In this document: positions 16,876 to 26,500 of the stretch, piece after piece
Layout: every line of letters starts with the position of its first letter
How positions within the stretch are numbered: position 1 is the first letter of the stretch
Assembly (NCBI RefSeq): GCF_025716875.1
Contig: NZ_JAOVZB010000005.1
Location: forward strand, 124,001 to 188,000
DNA from: Marinomonas sargassi
GTDB taxonomy: Bacteria; Pseudomonadota; Gammaproteobacteria; Pseudomonadales; Marinomonadaceae
Direction of reading: 5' to 3'
DNA: 64,000 bases
Notes under the pieces: model-generated
The model's database searches: none
Told to the model about the DNA's origin: nothing
The model's input: the letters and a program-made list of their open reading frames with translations, nothing else
Program-made: the position numbers and the translations under genes

Positions 16876-17919
16876 CTATTGCTGTTGCTTTTCAATATCA
16901 GGGACAGGAAGGTTCCCCACAGGGCAATCCGCTACGCCAACCGTTTTACGGGTCAGTTTTTCAACCTCCTCTTGGGTTTTCTCTGCGTCTAAAACCCAGC
17001 TTCGGTAGAAGTCAAACGGGCAAGCTGCAACGCCTTTATCCCCATCGCCAGAGTTGTACACGCCTGTGTAACCACGATGTAAAAGCTTGAATAAGTGATT
17101 TTGAGATTGGTCGTTGGCGCGGGCATCACGAATCTGACTAACGGATAACTGAGCGTATTGAACGCCCATATCTTCCTCGCCACATTCTCCTAAAGTGCGG
17201 CCATCAAAGCCGATAATGGCCGAATGACCAAAGTAGGAATACACACCATCGAAGCCAGTAGCATTGGCCACCGCCACATAAGAGTTGTTCGCCCATGCCA
17301 TAGTTTTAGCCATCATGATTTGCTGTTCTTTGGCGGGGTACATATAGCCTTGGCAGCGAATAATAAGTTCAGCCCCTTTCATCGCACAGTCACGCCATAT
17401 TTCTGGGTAGTTACCGTCGTCACAAATGATGAGACTGATTTTTAAACCTTTGGGACCTTCAGTCACGTAGGTGGTATCACCGGGATACCAGCCTTCTATC
17501 GGGCACCAAGGAATACACTTACGATATTTTTGTACAATTTCACCATCGCTATTGATGAGCACTAGGGTGTTGTATGGTGCTTTGTTCGGGTGTTCTTCAT
17601 GGCGCTCACCTGTTAATGAAAATACCCCCCAAACATTGGCCGCCTTACAAGCTTCGGCAAAAACATTGGTCTCATCACCAGGAATGGTCGCGGCGGTTTC
17701 CATCATTTCATCACCGTCATACATGATCCCCATGGTGCTGTATTCAGGGAACACCACTAAATCCATACCCGGCAAGCCAATCTTCATCCCTTGGATCATG
17801 TCTGCAATTTTATTCGCGTTTTCGAGTACTTCTGCGCGGCTATGGAGTCGCGGCATTTTATAGTTCACTACCGCTACACCAACGGTATCTGGACTGCTTG
17901 AAATATCACCGTGTCGCAT
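16876..17919 (-). CDS. amiE: aliphatic amidase
   Basis: 347 residues, nearly collinear with Pseudomonas aeruginosa AmiE (346), starting with the same MRHGDISSS. The nitrilase-fold catalytic triad is at identical numbers: Glu59 in VVFPEYS, Lys134 in VQKYRKC and Cys166 in [11 protein letters not shown]. The enzyme converts acetamide, propionamide and similar short amides to carboxylate and ammonia in the cytoplasm. It follows the ABC transporter genes (19 bases after urtE-like), so uptake and hydrolysis are encoded together. The Pseudomonas regulators AmiC and AmiR and channel AmiS are absent; an ABC importer takes the transport role. Confidence 0.97.
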   Translation of the reverse strand: MRHGDISSSPDTVGVAVVNYKMPRLHSRAEVLENANKIADMIQGMKIGLPGMDLVVFPEYSTMGIMYDGDEMMETAATIPGDETNVFAEACKAANVWGVFSLTGERHEEHPNKAPYNTLVLINSDGEIVQKYRKCIPWCPIEGWYPGDTTYVTEGPKGLKISLIICDDGNYPEIWRDCAMKGAELIIRCQGYMYPAKEQQIMMAKTMAWANNSYVAVANATGFDGVYSYFGHSAIIGFDGRTLGECGEEDMGVQYAQLSVSQIRDARANDQSQNHLFKLLHRGYTGVYNSGDGDKGVAACPFDFYRSWVLDAEKTQEEVEKLTRKTVGVADCPVGNLPVPDIEKQQQ

Positions 17920-17938
17920 AAGTCACCTCTATAAATGG

Positions 17939-18628
17939 TTATACCGATAAATAGCCTTTGATTTTGTCTGTATCCACGTCATCCCTTAGGTCTTCATGAA
18001 TGAAGTTACCTTTATCAATGACGATAATCCGATCTGCTACTGCCATGGTGAAACTCAAAACCTGCTCCGAAACTATGATGGTAATGTCTCGCATCTTTTT
18101 GATTTCATTAAGAACATTAGCAATATCTTTAATAATGGAAGGCTGTATACCTTCTGTTGGTTCATCTAAAAGCAGGACTTTTGGATTGGTGACCAATGCC
18201 CGAGCGATAGCAAGTTGTTGTTGCTGACCACCCGACAAGTTGCCACCTTTTCTGTGGCGCATCTCATGCAAAACAGGAAATAAGGCATAGATGTCATCCG
18301 GTATGGCTTTCAACTTAGATACCCCCATACCTGTTTCGATATTTTCTTGTACGGTCAAATTTGGGAAAATCATTCGCCCTTGAGGGACATACGCCACGCC
18401 ATTTTCAACACGCTGATAGCTTTCGCATTTAGAAATATCTGTTCCATCGATATGAATGCTGCCGCCACTCAATGGCAATACCCCAATAAGGGACTTGAAC
18501 AAGGTGGTTTTACCCATGCCATTACGCCCCATGACGGCTAAGGTTTCATTTTTCTTCGCGGTGAAGTTCAAGCCATGGATTACTTCACTCTGCCCATAGC
18601 TAACTTTCAAATTCGCAACGTCCAACAT
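17939..18628 (-). CDS. urtE: urea/short-chain amide ABC transporter ATP-binding protein, UrtE type
   Basis: 229 residues from ATG 18628, which has GGAGG eight bases upstream; an in-frame ATG at 18643 overlaps the ribosome site. Walker A GRNGMGKTT, signature LSGGQQQQLAIARAL and Walker B VLLLDEPTEGIQP are all intact. The GIQPSI stretch is the usual mark of the UrtE/LivF group within HAAT-family importers. It works with the UrtD-type ATPase upstream. An 80-base spacer with degenerate direct repeats separates the two ATPase genes. The adjacent amidases indicate short amides as well as or instead of urea. Confidence 0.85.
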   Translation of the reverse strand: MLDVANLKVSYGQSEVIHGLNFTAKKNETLAVMGRNGMGKTTLFKSLIGVLPLSGGSIHIDGTDISKCESYQRVENGVAYVPQGRMIFPNLTVQENIETGMGVSKLKAIPDDIYALFPVLHEMRHRKGGNLSGGQQQQLAIARALVTNPKVLLLDEPTEGIQPSIIKDIANVLNEIKKMRDITIIVSEQVLSFTMAVADRIIVIDKGNFIHEDLRDDVDTDKIKGYLSV

Positions 18629-18693
18629 ACATTCACCCTCCAATAGGCTGCCATGCTCACTTGGCGAGTCATGACCTCAAAATTAATGGTCTG

Positions 18694-18735
18694 TTCTAAT
18701 GACCTGCTCTTAATGCCCTACTCTTAATGACCTAA
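18694..18735. repeat. degenerate 14-bp direct repeats in the urtD-urtE spacer
   Basis: Three consecutive 14-mers of the form TCTTAATGMCCTAC (18694-18707, 18708-18721, 18722-18735), each with one to three changes. Weaker copies follow toward 18670. The array includes the urtD-type stop codon. Confidence 0.6.
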
Positions 18736-19476
18736 GTAGACTTCAATGACTTTTGGATCTTTTTGTACTTCATCCATTTTGCCGGCAGCGAGAATTTTGC
18801 CTTGGTGCAATACCGTGACCTTATGGGCAATTCGCTCAACGAATTCCATGTCGTGCTCAATCACCAATACAGAGCGACCTTTACTGATGCTGTTTAGCAG
18901 CTCAGCAGTTTGCTCTCGTTCTTTCACACTCATACCTGCTACAGGCTCATCCAGCATAAGCAGCTGCGGGTCTTGAATTAGCAACATGCCGATCTCTAAC
19001 CACTGCTTTTGGCCATGGCTTAATAAAGCCGCTTCTGTCTCCATTTCACCGTCCAACATAATCAATTTGGCAATTTCATTAATTTTGCTAATCACCTTTT
19101 CGCTACGTTTGAAGAACAAGGAACCGAACACGCCACGGCCTTCTGGGTAAGACACTTCGAGGTTTTCAAATACAGACAAGTTTTCATAAATCGACGGAGT
19201 CTGAAATTTACGCCCCACGCCTCTACGAACAATTTCATGTTCAGATAAGGTCGTAAGCTCCTGATTCAAAAACTTAATACTCCCCGACGTTGATTTGGTT
19301 TTACCGCAAATCAAATCGAGCACTGTCGTTTTACCTGCCCCATTTGGACCGATAACCACGTGTAGTTCATTTTTATCGATATATAGGTTCAAGTTGTCGA
19401 CCGCCTTGAAGCCATCAAACGAGACGGTTAAATCCTCAATGCTGAGCGAGAAATCTGTATTAGTCATAGACGGCAT
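18724..19476 (-). CDS. urtD: urea/short-chain amide ABC transporter ATP-binding protein, UrtD type
   Basis: 250 residues with Walker A GPNGAGKTT and Walker B LLMLDEPVAGM. The ABC signature is the atypical LSHGQKQWLEIG seen in UrtD proteins instead of LSGGQ. The C-terminal helix KVIEVYLGH is also typical. ATG 19476 follows a strong GGAGGTG site. It pairs with the UrtE-type ATPase to energise the two permeases UrtB and UrtC. Compared with the second UrtD in this window (56668-57531) it lacks the ~30-residue N-terminal extension. Confidence 0.88.
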   Translation of the reverse strand: MPSMTNTDFSLSIEDLTVSFDGFKAVDNLNLYIDKNELHVVIGPNGAGKTTVLDLICGKTKSTSGSIKFLNQELTTLSEHEIVRRGVGRKFQTPSIYENLSVFENLEVSYPEGRGVFGSLFFKRSEKVISKINEIAKLIMLDGEMETEAALLSHGQKQWLEIGMLLIQDPQLLMLDEPVAGMSVKEREQTAELLNSISKGRSVLVIEHDMEFVERIAHKVTVLHQGKILAAGKMDEVQKDPKVIEVYLGH

Positions 19477-19531
19477 AGGTCACCTCCAAAATCATTCACA
19501 GCAAGAAAAACTACCCTAGGATTCAATAGAC

Positions 19532-20683
19532 TCATGAGTTCGTCTCCTTTAAACCAGGGGATGACAGTGGCAACTCAGGGTTCGCCATACCAAATGTTGA
19601 ACGTATTTTTTTGATGATGTCTGGGCTGTATTGGCTCCATAAACCCGCTAGTCCATTCGGGAAGAACATGACCACCGCAATAAAGGTTCCGCCCATCAAG
19701 AAGAGCCATAACTCAGGGAAGGATTCAGAAAAGGTCGTTTTACCGAAGTTAATCAATAAAGTGCCGTAAACCACACCAATTAGGGACATACGACCGCCCA
19801 CCGCAGCAAAAATGACCATTTCAATGGAAGGTACAATGCCCACAAAAGACGGAGACATGAAGCCCACTTGCAAGGTGAACATAGCGCCACCTAAAGCCGA
19901 CACGAAAGCTGCAAAGCAGAAGATGAAGATCTTAAAATTGGCCACGTCGTAGCCAGAGAAACGAACCCTATCTTCCTTGTCACGAATCGCTAACAGCAGG
20001 CGCCCGAATTTACTCGTTAATATGAAGCGAGACAGCAAAATTACGCCGATCAGCAAACCACAGTTAATGTAATAAAACAGATACTTGGCGCTGTCTGAAG
20101 TGATGTCCCAACCGTTCAATGTTCGTAAGTCTGTAATACCATTGATGCCGCCGGTATAACCTTGCTGACCAACAATCAGCACGGTCAAAATTACCGCTAT
20201 TACCTGAGTGATAATGGCGAAATACACACCGCCAACTCGACGCTTAAACATGGCAACACCAATGAAATAAGCAAATAGTGCAGGCAAGACTAGAATGGCA
20301 AGCAAGGTAAAACCAAAACTGCTGAAGGGTTCCCAAAACCATGGCAACGCCGTTATTTGGTTCCAATCCATAAAGTCTGGAATACCCGGTGTAGACTGAA
20401 TGGCAGTATTCTCTGGAGAAGAGGCTTCAAGCTTCAGGAACATGGCCATGCCATAACCACCAAGACCAAAGAAAATACCTTGTCCTAAGCTCAAGGTACC
20501 GCCATAACCCCACAACAGCACTAAACTAATGGCCGCAAAGGCGTAGGTTAAATACTTACCCACTAGATTCAGTCGGAAACCATCCAACAACATAGGAAAA
20601 ACAATCAGGATTATTACGGACAGCACCAGCAAGCCAATGGCTCCTGATTTACCCCCTAATAATTTGTCATATACAAAGCTCAT
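19532..20683 (-). CDS. urtC: urea/short-chain amide ABC transporter permease, UrtC type
   Basis: 383 residues with about 10 hydrophobic segments of the LivM/UrtC permease family. Recognisable parts are the LWGYGGTLSLGQGIFFGLGGYGMAM stretch (split across TM2-3; family motif SLGQG), the cytoplasmic RDKEDRVRFSGYDVANFK coupling loop, and a UrtC-like insertion with PDFMDWNQITALPWFW. ATG 20683 has GGAG six bases upstream; the TTG at 20695 is inside that site. It is followed after about 55 bases by the UrtD-type ATPase gene. Paralogous to 57528-58670. Confidence 0.88.
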   Translation of the reverse strand: MSFVYDKLLGGKSGAIGLLVLSVIILIVFPMLLDGFRLNLVGKYLTYAFAAISLVLLWGYGGTLSLGQGIFFGLGGYGMAMFLKLEASSPENTAIQSTPGIPDFMDWNQITALPWFWEPFSSFGFTLLAILVLPALFAYFIGVAMFKRRVGGVYFAIITQVIAVILTVLIVGQQGYTGGINGITDLRTLNGWDITSDSAKYLFYYINCGLLIGVILLSRFILTSKFGRLLLAIRDKEDRVRFSGYDVANFKIFIFCFAAFVSALGGAMFTLQVGFMSPSFVGIVPSIEMVIFAAVGGRMSLIGVVYGTLLINFGKTTFSESFPELWLFLMGGTFIAVVMFFPNGLAGLWSQYSPDIIKKIRSTFGMANPELPLSSPGLKETNS

Positions 20684-20767
20684 ATTCGTCTCCAAGGTGT
20701 ATTAATTCATCACTTTCAACATTGACGTTTCCCTAACGACCTTTAAAAGCCGTTAGGGAATAACAGA

Positions 20768-21691
20768 TCAACGGCGAACCTTACTGGCAAACAGGCCTTC
20801 TGGTTTAAACATTAAAATCAGTACTAGAACGAGCAAGGTGAAGACTTTGGCCATCGAGCCACTGATAAAGAATTCAAGAATGGATTGTGCTTGGGCGATA
20901 GAAAACGCTGAGGCAATGGTGCCAAATAAGCTGGCTGCGCCACCGAAAACAACCACCATAAAGGTATCTACTATGTACAGGGTTCCCGTTGTAGGGCCTG
21001 TAGAAGCAATGGTGGTAAACGCCGCACCGGCGATACCTGCGATACCGCAACCTAGAGCGAAGGTAAAACGGTCAATCTTTTTGGTATTGATACCAACCGC
21101 ACCACTCATAACGCGGTTTTGCGTAGTGGCTCTAACACGAAGCCCCCAGCTGGATTTGAACATCAAATAAAACACACCTAAGGTCACCACTATGGTGAGA
21201 CCTAAAACAAAAAGACCATTGATTGGAATATCTATCATGTCTGTTGCAGGGTAAGCGCCCAGCAACCACTCAGGTAATGTTGGGCTCACTTCACGAGCAC
21301 CAAAAATCGAGCGGAAAGATTGCTGCATAATCAGGCTCAAGCCCCATGTCGCAAGCAAGGTATCAAGCGGTCTTGAATAGAGGTGCCGTATCAAAACATA
21401 TTCGGCGAGATAGCCCATGGCCCCGGCAACAATAAACGCCAAAGCAATCGATAAGATGAAGTAATAGGGTAAAAATGCAGGAAAGAAACTTTCCGTCAAA
21501 GAAGACATTAGGTAAGTCGTATAAGCACCTACTGCCATAAACTCACCATGGGCCATGTTAATCACACCCATTTGTCCAAATATAATGGCAAGACCTAACG
21601 CCATTAAAAGAAGAACACTAAATAAACTAATGCCAGAGAAACCTTGCATGGCAAAGATGGCACCCAGTTCGCCGTAGCTGTATCCGCCCAT
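20768..21691 (-). CDS. urtB: urea/short-chain amide ABC transporter permease, UrtB type (short form)
   Basis: 307 residues, about eight membrane helices, LivH/UrtB family. The GQMGVINMAHGEFMAVGAYT segment and the loop with RVRATTQNRVMSGAVGINT are diagnostic. Unlike the second UrtB of this window (540 residues), it has no exported N-terminal helical-repeat domain and starts directly at the membrane part, as described for the amide transporter permeases FmdE/FmdF. That difference, with the amidase neighbours, points to short amides as substrate. Preceded by a 162-base spacer with a hairpin. Confidence 0.88.
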   Translation of the reverse strand: MGGYSYGELGAIFAMQGFSGISLFSVLLLMALGLAIIFGQMGVINMAHGEFMAVGAYTTYLMSSLTESFFPAFLPYYFILSIALAFIVAGAMGYLAEYVLIRHLYSRPLDTLLATWGLSLIMQQSFRSIFGAREVSPTLPEWLLGAYPATDMIDIPINGLFVLGLTIVVTLGVFYLMFKSSWGLRVRATTQNRVMSGAVGINTKKIDRFTFALGCGIAGIAGAAFTTIASTGPTTGTLYIVDTFMVVVFGGAASLFGTIASAFSIAQAQSILEFFISGSMAKVFTLLVLVLILMFKPEGLFASKVRR

Positions 21692-21768
21692 AATTAAGCC
21701 CCTAATGCGTAATTGATTGAGGTAAAATCTGGCTATTAACGCCCTATTTCATGTGCTTTTTTTCTGAA

Positions 21769-21803
21769 TAACCCATTGAGAAAACTCCCCTCCCAATGGG
21801 TTA
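21769..21803 (-). promoter_or_regulatory. intercistronic hairpin between urtA and urtB of the amide operon
   Basis: 10-bp perfect stem TAACCCATTG / CAATGGGTTA (21769-21778, 21794-21803) with a 15-base loop. On the minus strand it is not followed by a T-run, so it is more likely an mRNA-stabilising or partial-termination hairpin that raises expression of the binding protein over the permeases. Confidence 0.6.
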
Positions 21804-21853
21804 CTAGAAAAATTAACCGTATTTAATCAATATCTTAAAAACTCAATAACTCG

Positions 21854-23143
21854 CTATTGGTAACCTGCTGGGAATGGATCAGGCTCGATTAGCTCAGAGG
21901 TATAAACAACGGTTGCTTGTCCGTCTTTATTCCATTGACCTACACGTGCTTTACTCCATAAGTGATGGTTTTCATGCAGTTTCACGTAGCCTTCAGGTGC
22001 TGTAGTCAATTCAATGTCGCCTTTTTCAGATTCAGCAACCACCTTGTCTACATCAAAGCTACCGGCACGCTCAACAGCGGCTTTCCATAACCAAGGACCA
22101 AGGTAGGCCGCTTGCGTCACGTCACCAATTACACTGTCTTCACCCCACATTTCTTTAAAGGCTTTTACGAATGCTTTGTTGTTGGCGTTGTCCTGACTTT
22201 GGAAGTACTTCATGATGGAATAGAAACCTTCAAGGTTTTCACCGCCGATACCAAGCACCTCATCTTCCGTAACGGAGATAGTTAGAAGTGTTTGTTTCTT
22301 AGAGTTAATACCTGCCGCTTTTAGCTGTTTAAACCAAGCTACGTTACTGCCACCTACAACGGCTGCATAAATAACATCTGGTTTGCGTAAACGGATTTTG
22401 TTGATTACAGAACCGAACTGAGTGTCACCCAGTGGCTTGTACTCTTCCCCTACGACTTTGCCACCAAGTACATTTTCAATGTGCTTACGAGCAATTTTCA
22501 TAGAGGTTCTTGGCCAGATGTAATCTGAACCTATGAGGTAGAATGTTTTCGCTTTTTTCTCTTTCGCAACCCAGTTCAATCCATCTAGAATCTGCTGTGT
22601 CGCTTCTTGACCTGTGTAGATAACGTTTTTAGATTGCTCTAAACCCTCATAGAAGGTTGGGTAGTAAAGTAGCCCATTTTCTTTTTCAAACACTGGCAAA
22701 ATGGCTTTACGAGAAGCGGAAGTCCAAGCACCGAATACCGCTGCTACTTTATCTTGCACTAACAATTTACGACTTTTTTCAGCGAAGGTTGGCCAGTCAC
22801 TGGCGCCATCTTCCTGAATGACCTTAATTTGTCTACCTAAGATGCCACCCATATCGTTAATTTGTTTGATGGCTAATTTCTCAGCCTGTTGAGCACCTGT
22901 TTCACTGATCGCCATGGTGCCAGTCAAGGAATGCAAAATACCGACTGTGACTGTATCGTCTGTAACCGCCAAGCCTGTCGTATTAACATCCGCGGCCGTC
23001 GCAAAGCCCATATGAGCGGCTAATACTAAGCTAACTGGAATAGTGCAAAGTGATTTCAAAAAAGAACGCGATTTACCTGTCACTTGAGTGACCGCCCTCT
23101 TATTGGTAGAGCTTTTAGCTGGTACTAATGAATAGATACTCAT
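21854..23143 (-). CDS. urtA: urea/short-chain amide ABC transporter substrate-binding protein, UrtA/FmdD type
   Basis: 429 residues with an unusually long N-terminal leader: the hydrophobic signal core (about residues 32-48) is preceded by some 30 polar and basic residues and is cleaved near the ATA-AD motif. The mature part follows the UrtA pattern: VGILHSLTGTMAISETG at the start, DWPTFAEKSRKLL, GAWTSASRKAILPV and a C-terminal VVYTSELIEPDPFP. It lacks the extra UrtA tail with cysteines seen in the second paralogue (60434-61717), consistent with an amide-binding FmdD-type protein. GAGGAG lies 7 bases before the ATG. First gene of the nine-gene minus-strand operon. Confidence 0.88.
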   Translation of the reverse strand: MSIYSLVPAKSSTNKRAVTQVTGKSRSFLKSLCTIPVSLVLAAHMGFATAADVNTTGLAVTDDTVTVGILHSLTGTMAISETGAQQAEKLAIKQINDMGGILGRQIKVIQEDGASDWPTFAEKSRKLLVQDKVAAVFGAWTSASRKAILPVFEKENGLLYYPTFYEGLEQSKNVIYTGQEATQQILDGLNWVAKEKKAKTFYLIGSDYIWPRTSMKIARKHIENVLGGKVVGEEYKPLGDTQFGSVINKIRLRKPDVIYAAVVGGSNVAWFKQLKAAGINSKKQTLLTISVTEDEVLGIGGENLEGFYSIMKYFQSQDNANNKAFVKAFKEMWGEDSVIGDVTQAAYLGPWLWKAAVERAGSFDVDKVVAESEKGDIELTTAPEGYVKLHENHHLWSKARVGQWNKDGQATVVYTSELIEPDPFPAGYQ

Positions 23144-23584
23144 TTCTTAACTCCTCGGTTGATTGACTGAATCCATTCTGCTCCGAACAACTCAAGCCAA
23201 CCATTAGAGGAATACTCAGGCCATCTAGTTAATTCACGCTATACGCTCAATTTTGAAAGTCTGATATACAAGGTATCTGTTTGTTTTACATAAGTTCTAT
23301 TCAGTCACATGAATTCCTAAGTACAGTAAAAAAGTACTGTGGAAGGGCCATTAGGAAAAAAAGGCATAAGATTTGCGTCTCCCCTTGTCTGTTTATGAAG
23401 AACCTCTTTATTAGCTAACGGTCATCAGACCTATTAAGAGAGATAGTCACCATAAACAAAAGAACAAACACTATGACTGAGGACGAGCAACAAAACTCAA
23501 GACAAGTCGGGAACGGATAACCTTTTGTTTTTCTGGAATGCCCTGTTTAAAGACAGGCTGTAAAAATAGAAAAAGGTTTGCTAA
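23144..23584. other. divergent regulatory region between amide operon and transporter-kinase gene
   Basis: About 440 bases with no gene. It must carry the promoter of the amide operon (minus) and of the kinase/regulator pair (plus). A sigma-54-like element (23362-23377) and a small dyad ACAGTA-n6-TACTGT (23323-23340) are the only structured elements I can point to. No sigma-54 element with correct GG/GC spacing was found on the minus strand. Confidence 0.6.
23362..23377 (+). promoter_or_regulatory. possible sigma-54 promoter of the transporter-kinase gene
   Basis: AGGCATAAGATTTGCG keeps GG and GC at the invariant -24/-12 spacing and the TTGC box but departs from TGGCAC at two bases. It lies about 210 bases before the start codon, a long leader, so it is only a candidate. 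Confidence 0.35.
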
Positions 23585-26500
23585 ATGAGTAAAGCGCCGC
23601 AAGACGTATTTCGAGTAAGAAGGCATTATAATCAATGGGTTGCTAACCAAACCCTAGAAGATTATGCGCTCAGATTCACCGCGAAATCTGCTCGTCGTTG
23701 GTCTATTTTTAAGGTCGCAATGACCGCCTTGGGTGCTATTTCTTTCTTGGCACTAGAAGCCATAGGAGGGGCAATTACCCTAAGCCACGGTTTCAGTAAC
23801 GCCATGGCCGCTATTATCGTTGTTAGCCTGATTATATTTCTCACTGGCATTCCCATCGCTTACTACTCAGCTAAACATGGCATTGATATAGACTTGCTAA
23901 CCCGTGGTGCGGGGTTTGGCTATATCGGCTCTACTGTTACTTCTTTAATCTACGCCTCCTTCACCTTTATCTTCTTTGCCTTAGAAGCCAGTATATTGGC
24001 GCTTGCGCTAGAGCTAACGCTCAACATCAACGTATCTATTGGTTACATCATCAGCAGTGTTATCGTCATTCCGATTGTGACCCACGGCATCACCTTGATT
24101 AACCGCTTCCAAGTGTGGAGCCAACCACTGTGGCTGGTACTTCAAATTCTTCCACTACTTTGTATAGCCTTTCAGTATGAGGAGGCGATAGCCCTGTGGG
24201 TGAACTATGAACCGGATCAAAACCCACTTTCGACAGAGCTAGAAACAGACCTAAGTATTTCTCAATCCAGCTTTTCTTTGCTCGCATTTGGTGCAGCTTC
24301 GGCGGTTTTGTTCTCTCTTATTGCGCAAATAGGAGAACAAGTCGATTTTTTACGATTCCTGCCAGAACAAGATAAAAACAACAAAAAGGCTTGGTGGGCG
24401 GCCGTCATCAGTGCAGGACCGGGATGGGTATCATTCGGGTTTATTAAGCTTTTGATTGGCTCATTTTTGGCCGTACTCTGTATTCAATATGGTCTATCTA
24501 GCGTACAAGCCGAAGACCCTAATCAGATGTATATGCTGGCATTTAGCTACGTCACTCAGTCAGAACAATTAAGCCTGCTATTACTGGGTGTGTTTGTCAT
24601 TCTTTCGCAGATAAAAATCAATGTCACCAATGCTTATGCAGGTTCAATTGCATGGTCAAACTTCTTTTCCCGCCTGACTTACAACCACCCAGGGCGAGTG
24701 GTTTGGTTGGTCTTTAATGTCATTATTGCCATTCTTTTAATGGAACTTGGCATTTATCGTGTTTTAGAAAGCATCTTAGGTGGCTATGCCATCGTCGCGC
24801 TAGCTTGGATTGGTTCACTGGTTGCGGATCTGGTCATCAACAAGCCCCTTGGCCTACGCCCCCAAAAGATGGAGTTCAAACGAGCTCATTTGTACGACAT
24901 CAACCCTGTTGGCATGGGTTCTATGATTGGCGCTTCTATTATTGGCTTTATCTGTCATTCAGGACTCTTGGGAGTCGAGTTACAGGCGCTATCTTCTTAC
25001 GTCGCTTTGTCGCTCACTTTTATACTCTCACCCTTGCTAGCTTGGCTAACCAAGGGAAAATATTACCTCGCCCGACCTGAAGTGATTTTCAACTCAGTAG
25101 AGGAGATACGTTGCAGCATTTGTCACTACCACTTTGAGCAAGAAGACATGACCATTTGCCCTGCTTACTCTGGCAATATTTGCTCATTATGCTGCTCTTT
25201 GGATGTGCGCTGTGGCGACATGTGTAAAACACGGTCGCGCCTCTCTGAACAATTTGTTGATGCTTTTGGTCGTCTGCTACCAACGTCATGGCTGCAAAAG
25301 GTCAACACACGAATGGGGCATTTCCTTTGGCTCTTCTTGCTCAACAGCATGGTCATTGCGGGTGTGCTCTTTCTGGTTTATGGGCAAATATTATTAGAAG
25401 AAAAACACATTAATAACGCGATTTTTGACGCTTCCATTTCCTCTGCTCTTATTAATGTATTTTTAATTTTGCTGATTGTTTTTGGGGTTGTGGCTTGGAT
25501 GTTTTCTTTAGCTAGAGAATCGAGACAAATTGCCCATAAAGAAACCGAAAAGCAAACCATGCGTTTGCAGGAAGAAGTAAAAGCCCACCATAAAACCGAC
25601 CTAGAGCTACAAAAAGCCAAAGAGTTAGCAGAAGCGGCCAACCTTGCGAAAAGCCGCTATCTTACGGGTATTAGCCATGAGCTTCGCTCCCCTTTGAATG
25701 CCATTATGGGTTATGCGCAACTGCTTGAAAATGCTCAGGATATTCCTTTTCATCGCCAAGGTGCCCTATCCACTATCAAGCACAGCAGTGAGCATTTAAC
25801 CGATATTATTGAAGGCTTATTAGATATCTCCAGTATTGAAGCTGGCACACTTCATATAGAAAGAAATGACGTTCAATTAAATGAGCTACTTGATCAGCTT
25901 GTAAGCATGTTTAGTATGCAGGCAAAAGGTAAAAATATTGCTTTCCACTATGAAAAGCTCACCCCTATTCCAAACACAGTTCATGCCGATCAAAAGCGCT
26001 TGCGCCAAGTTTTAATAAACCTTTTATCGAATGCCGTTAAATACACCCATACAGGCAGTGTTACTTTTACTGTCAGCTATCGAAATCAGGTGATGAAATT
26101 CAAAGTGATCGATACTGGTGAAGGTATTGAAAAAGACGCTTTAGAAAAAATATTTCTTCCTTTTAAGCGAATCATCAAACCCGGCCAGCCTTTTATCGCA
26201 GGAACAGGTTTAGGGTTAACCATTACACGCTTATTAATTGACATTATGGGGGGCGACTTAAAAGTCACTAGTCGCCCTAATCTAGGCAGTGAATTTAGTG
26301 TGTCATTCATGCTTTCTAGTATTGACCTCAGCTACCAAGAAAACCGTGAGTTAAAAGCCCAAACAGAGAAAAACATTCTTGGATACTATGGCAAAAAACA
26401 ATATATATTCACCGTGGATGACGACCCAACACAGCGCAGCTTACTATCAGAATTATTAGTACCCATCGGCTTTGATGTCTTCATCGCCAATAGCGGCATC

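Noticed and set aside
23144-23584. Sigma-54 promoter for the amide operon on the minus strand
   Set aside because: No place with GC and CC at the required ten-base spacing and a TTGC box was found by eye.
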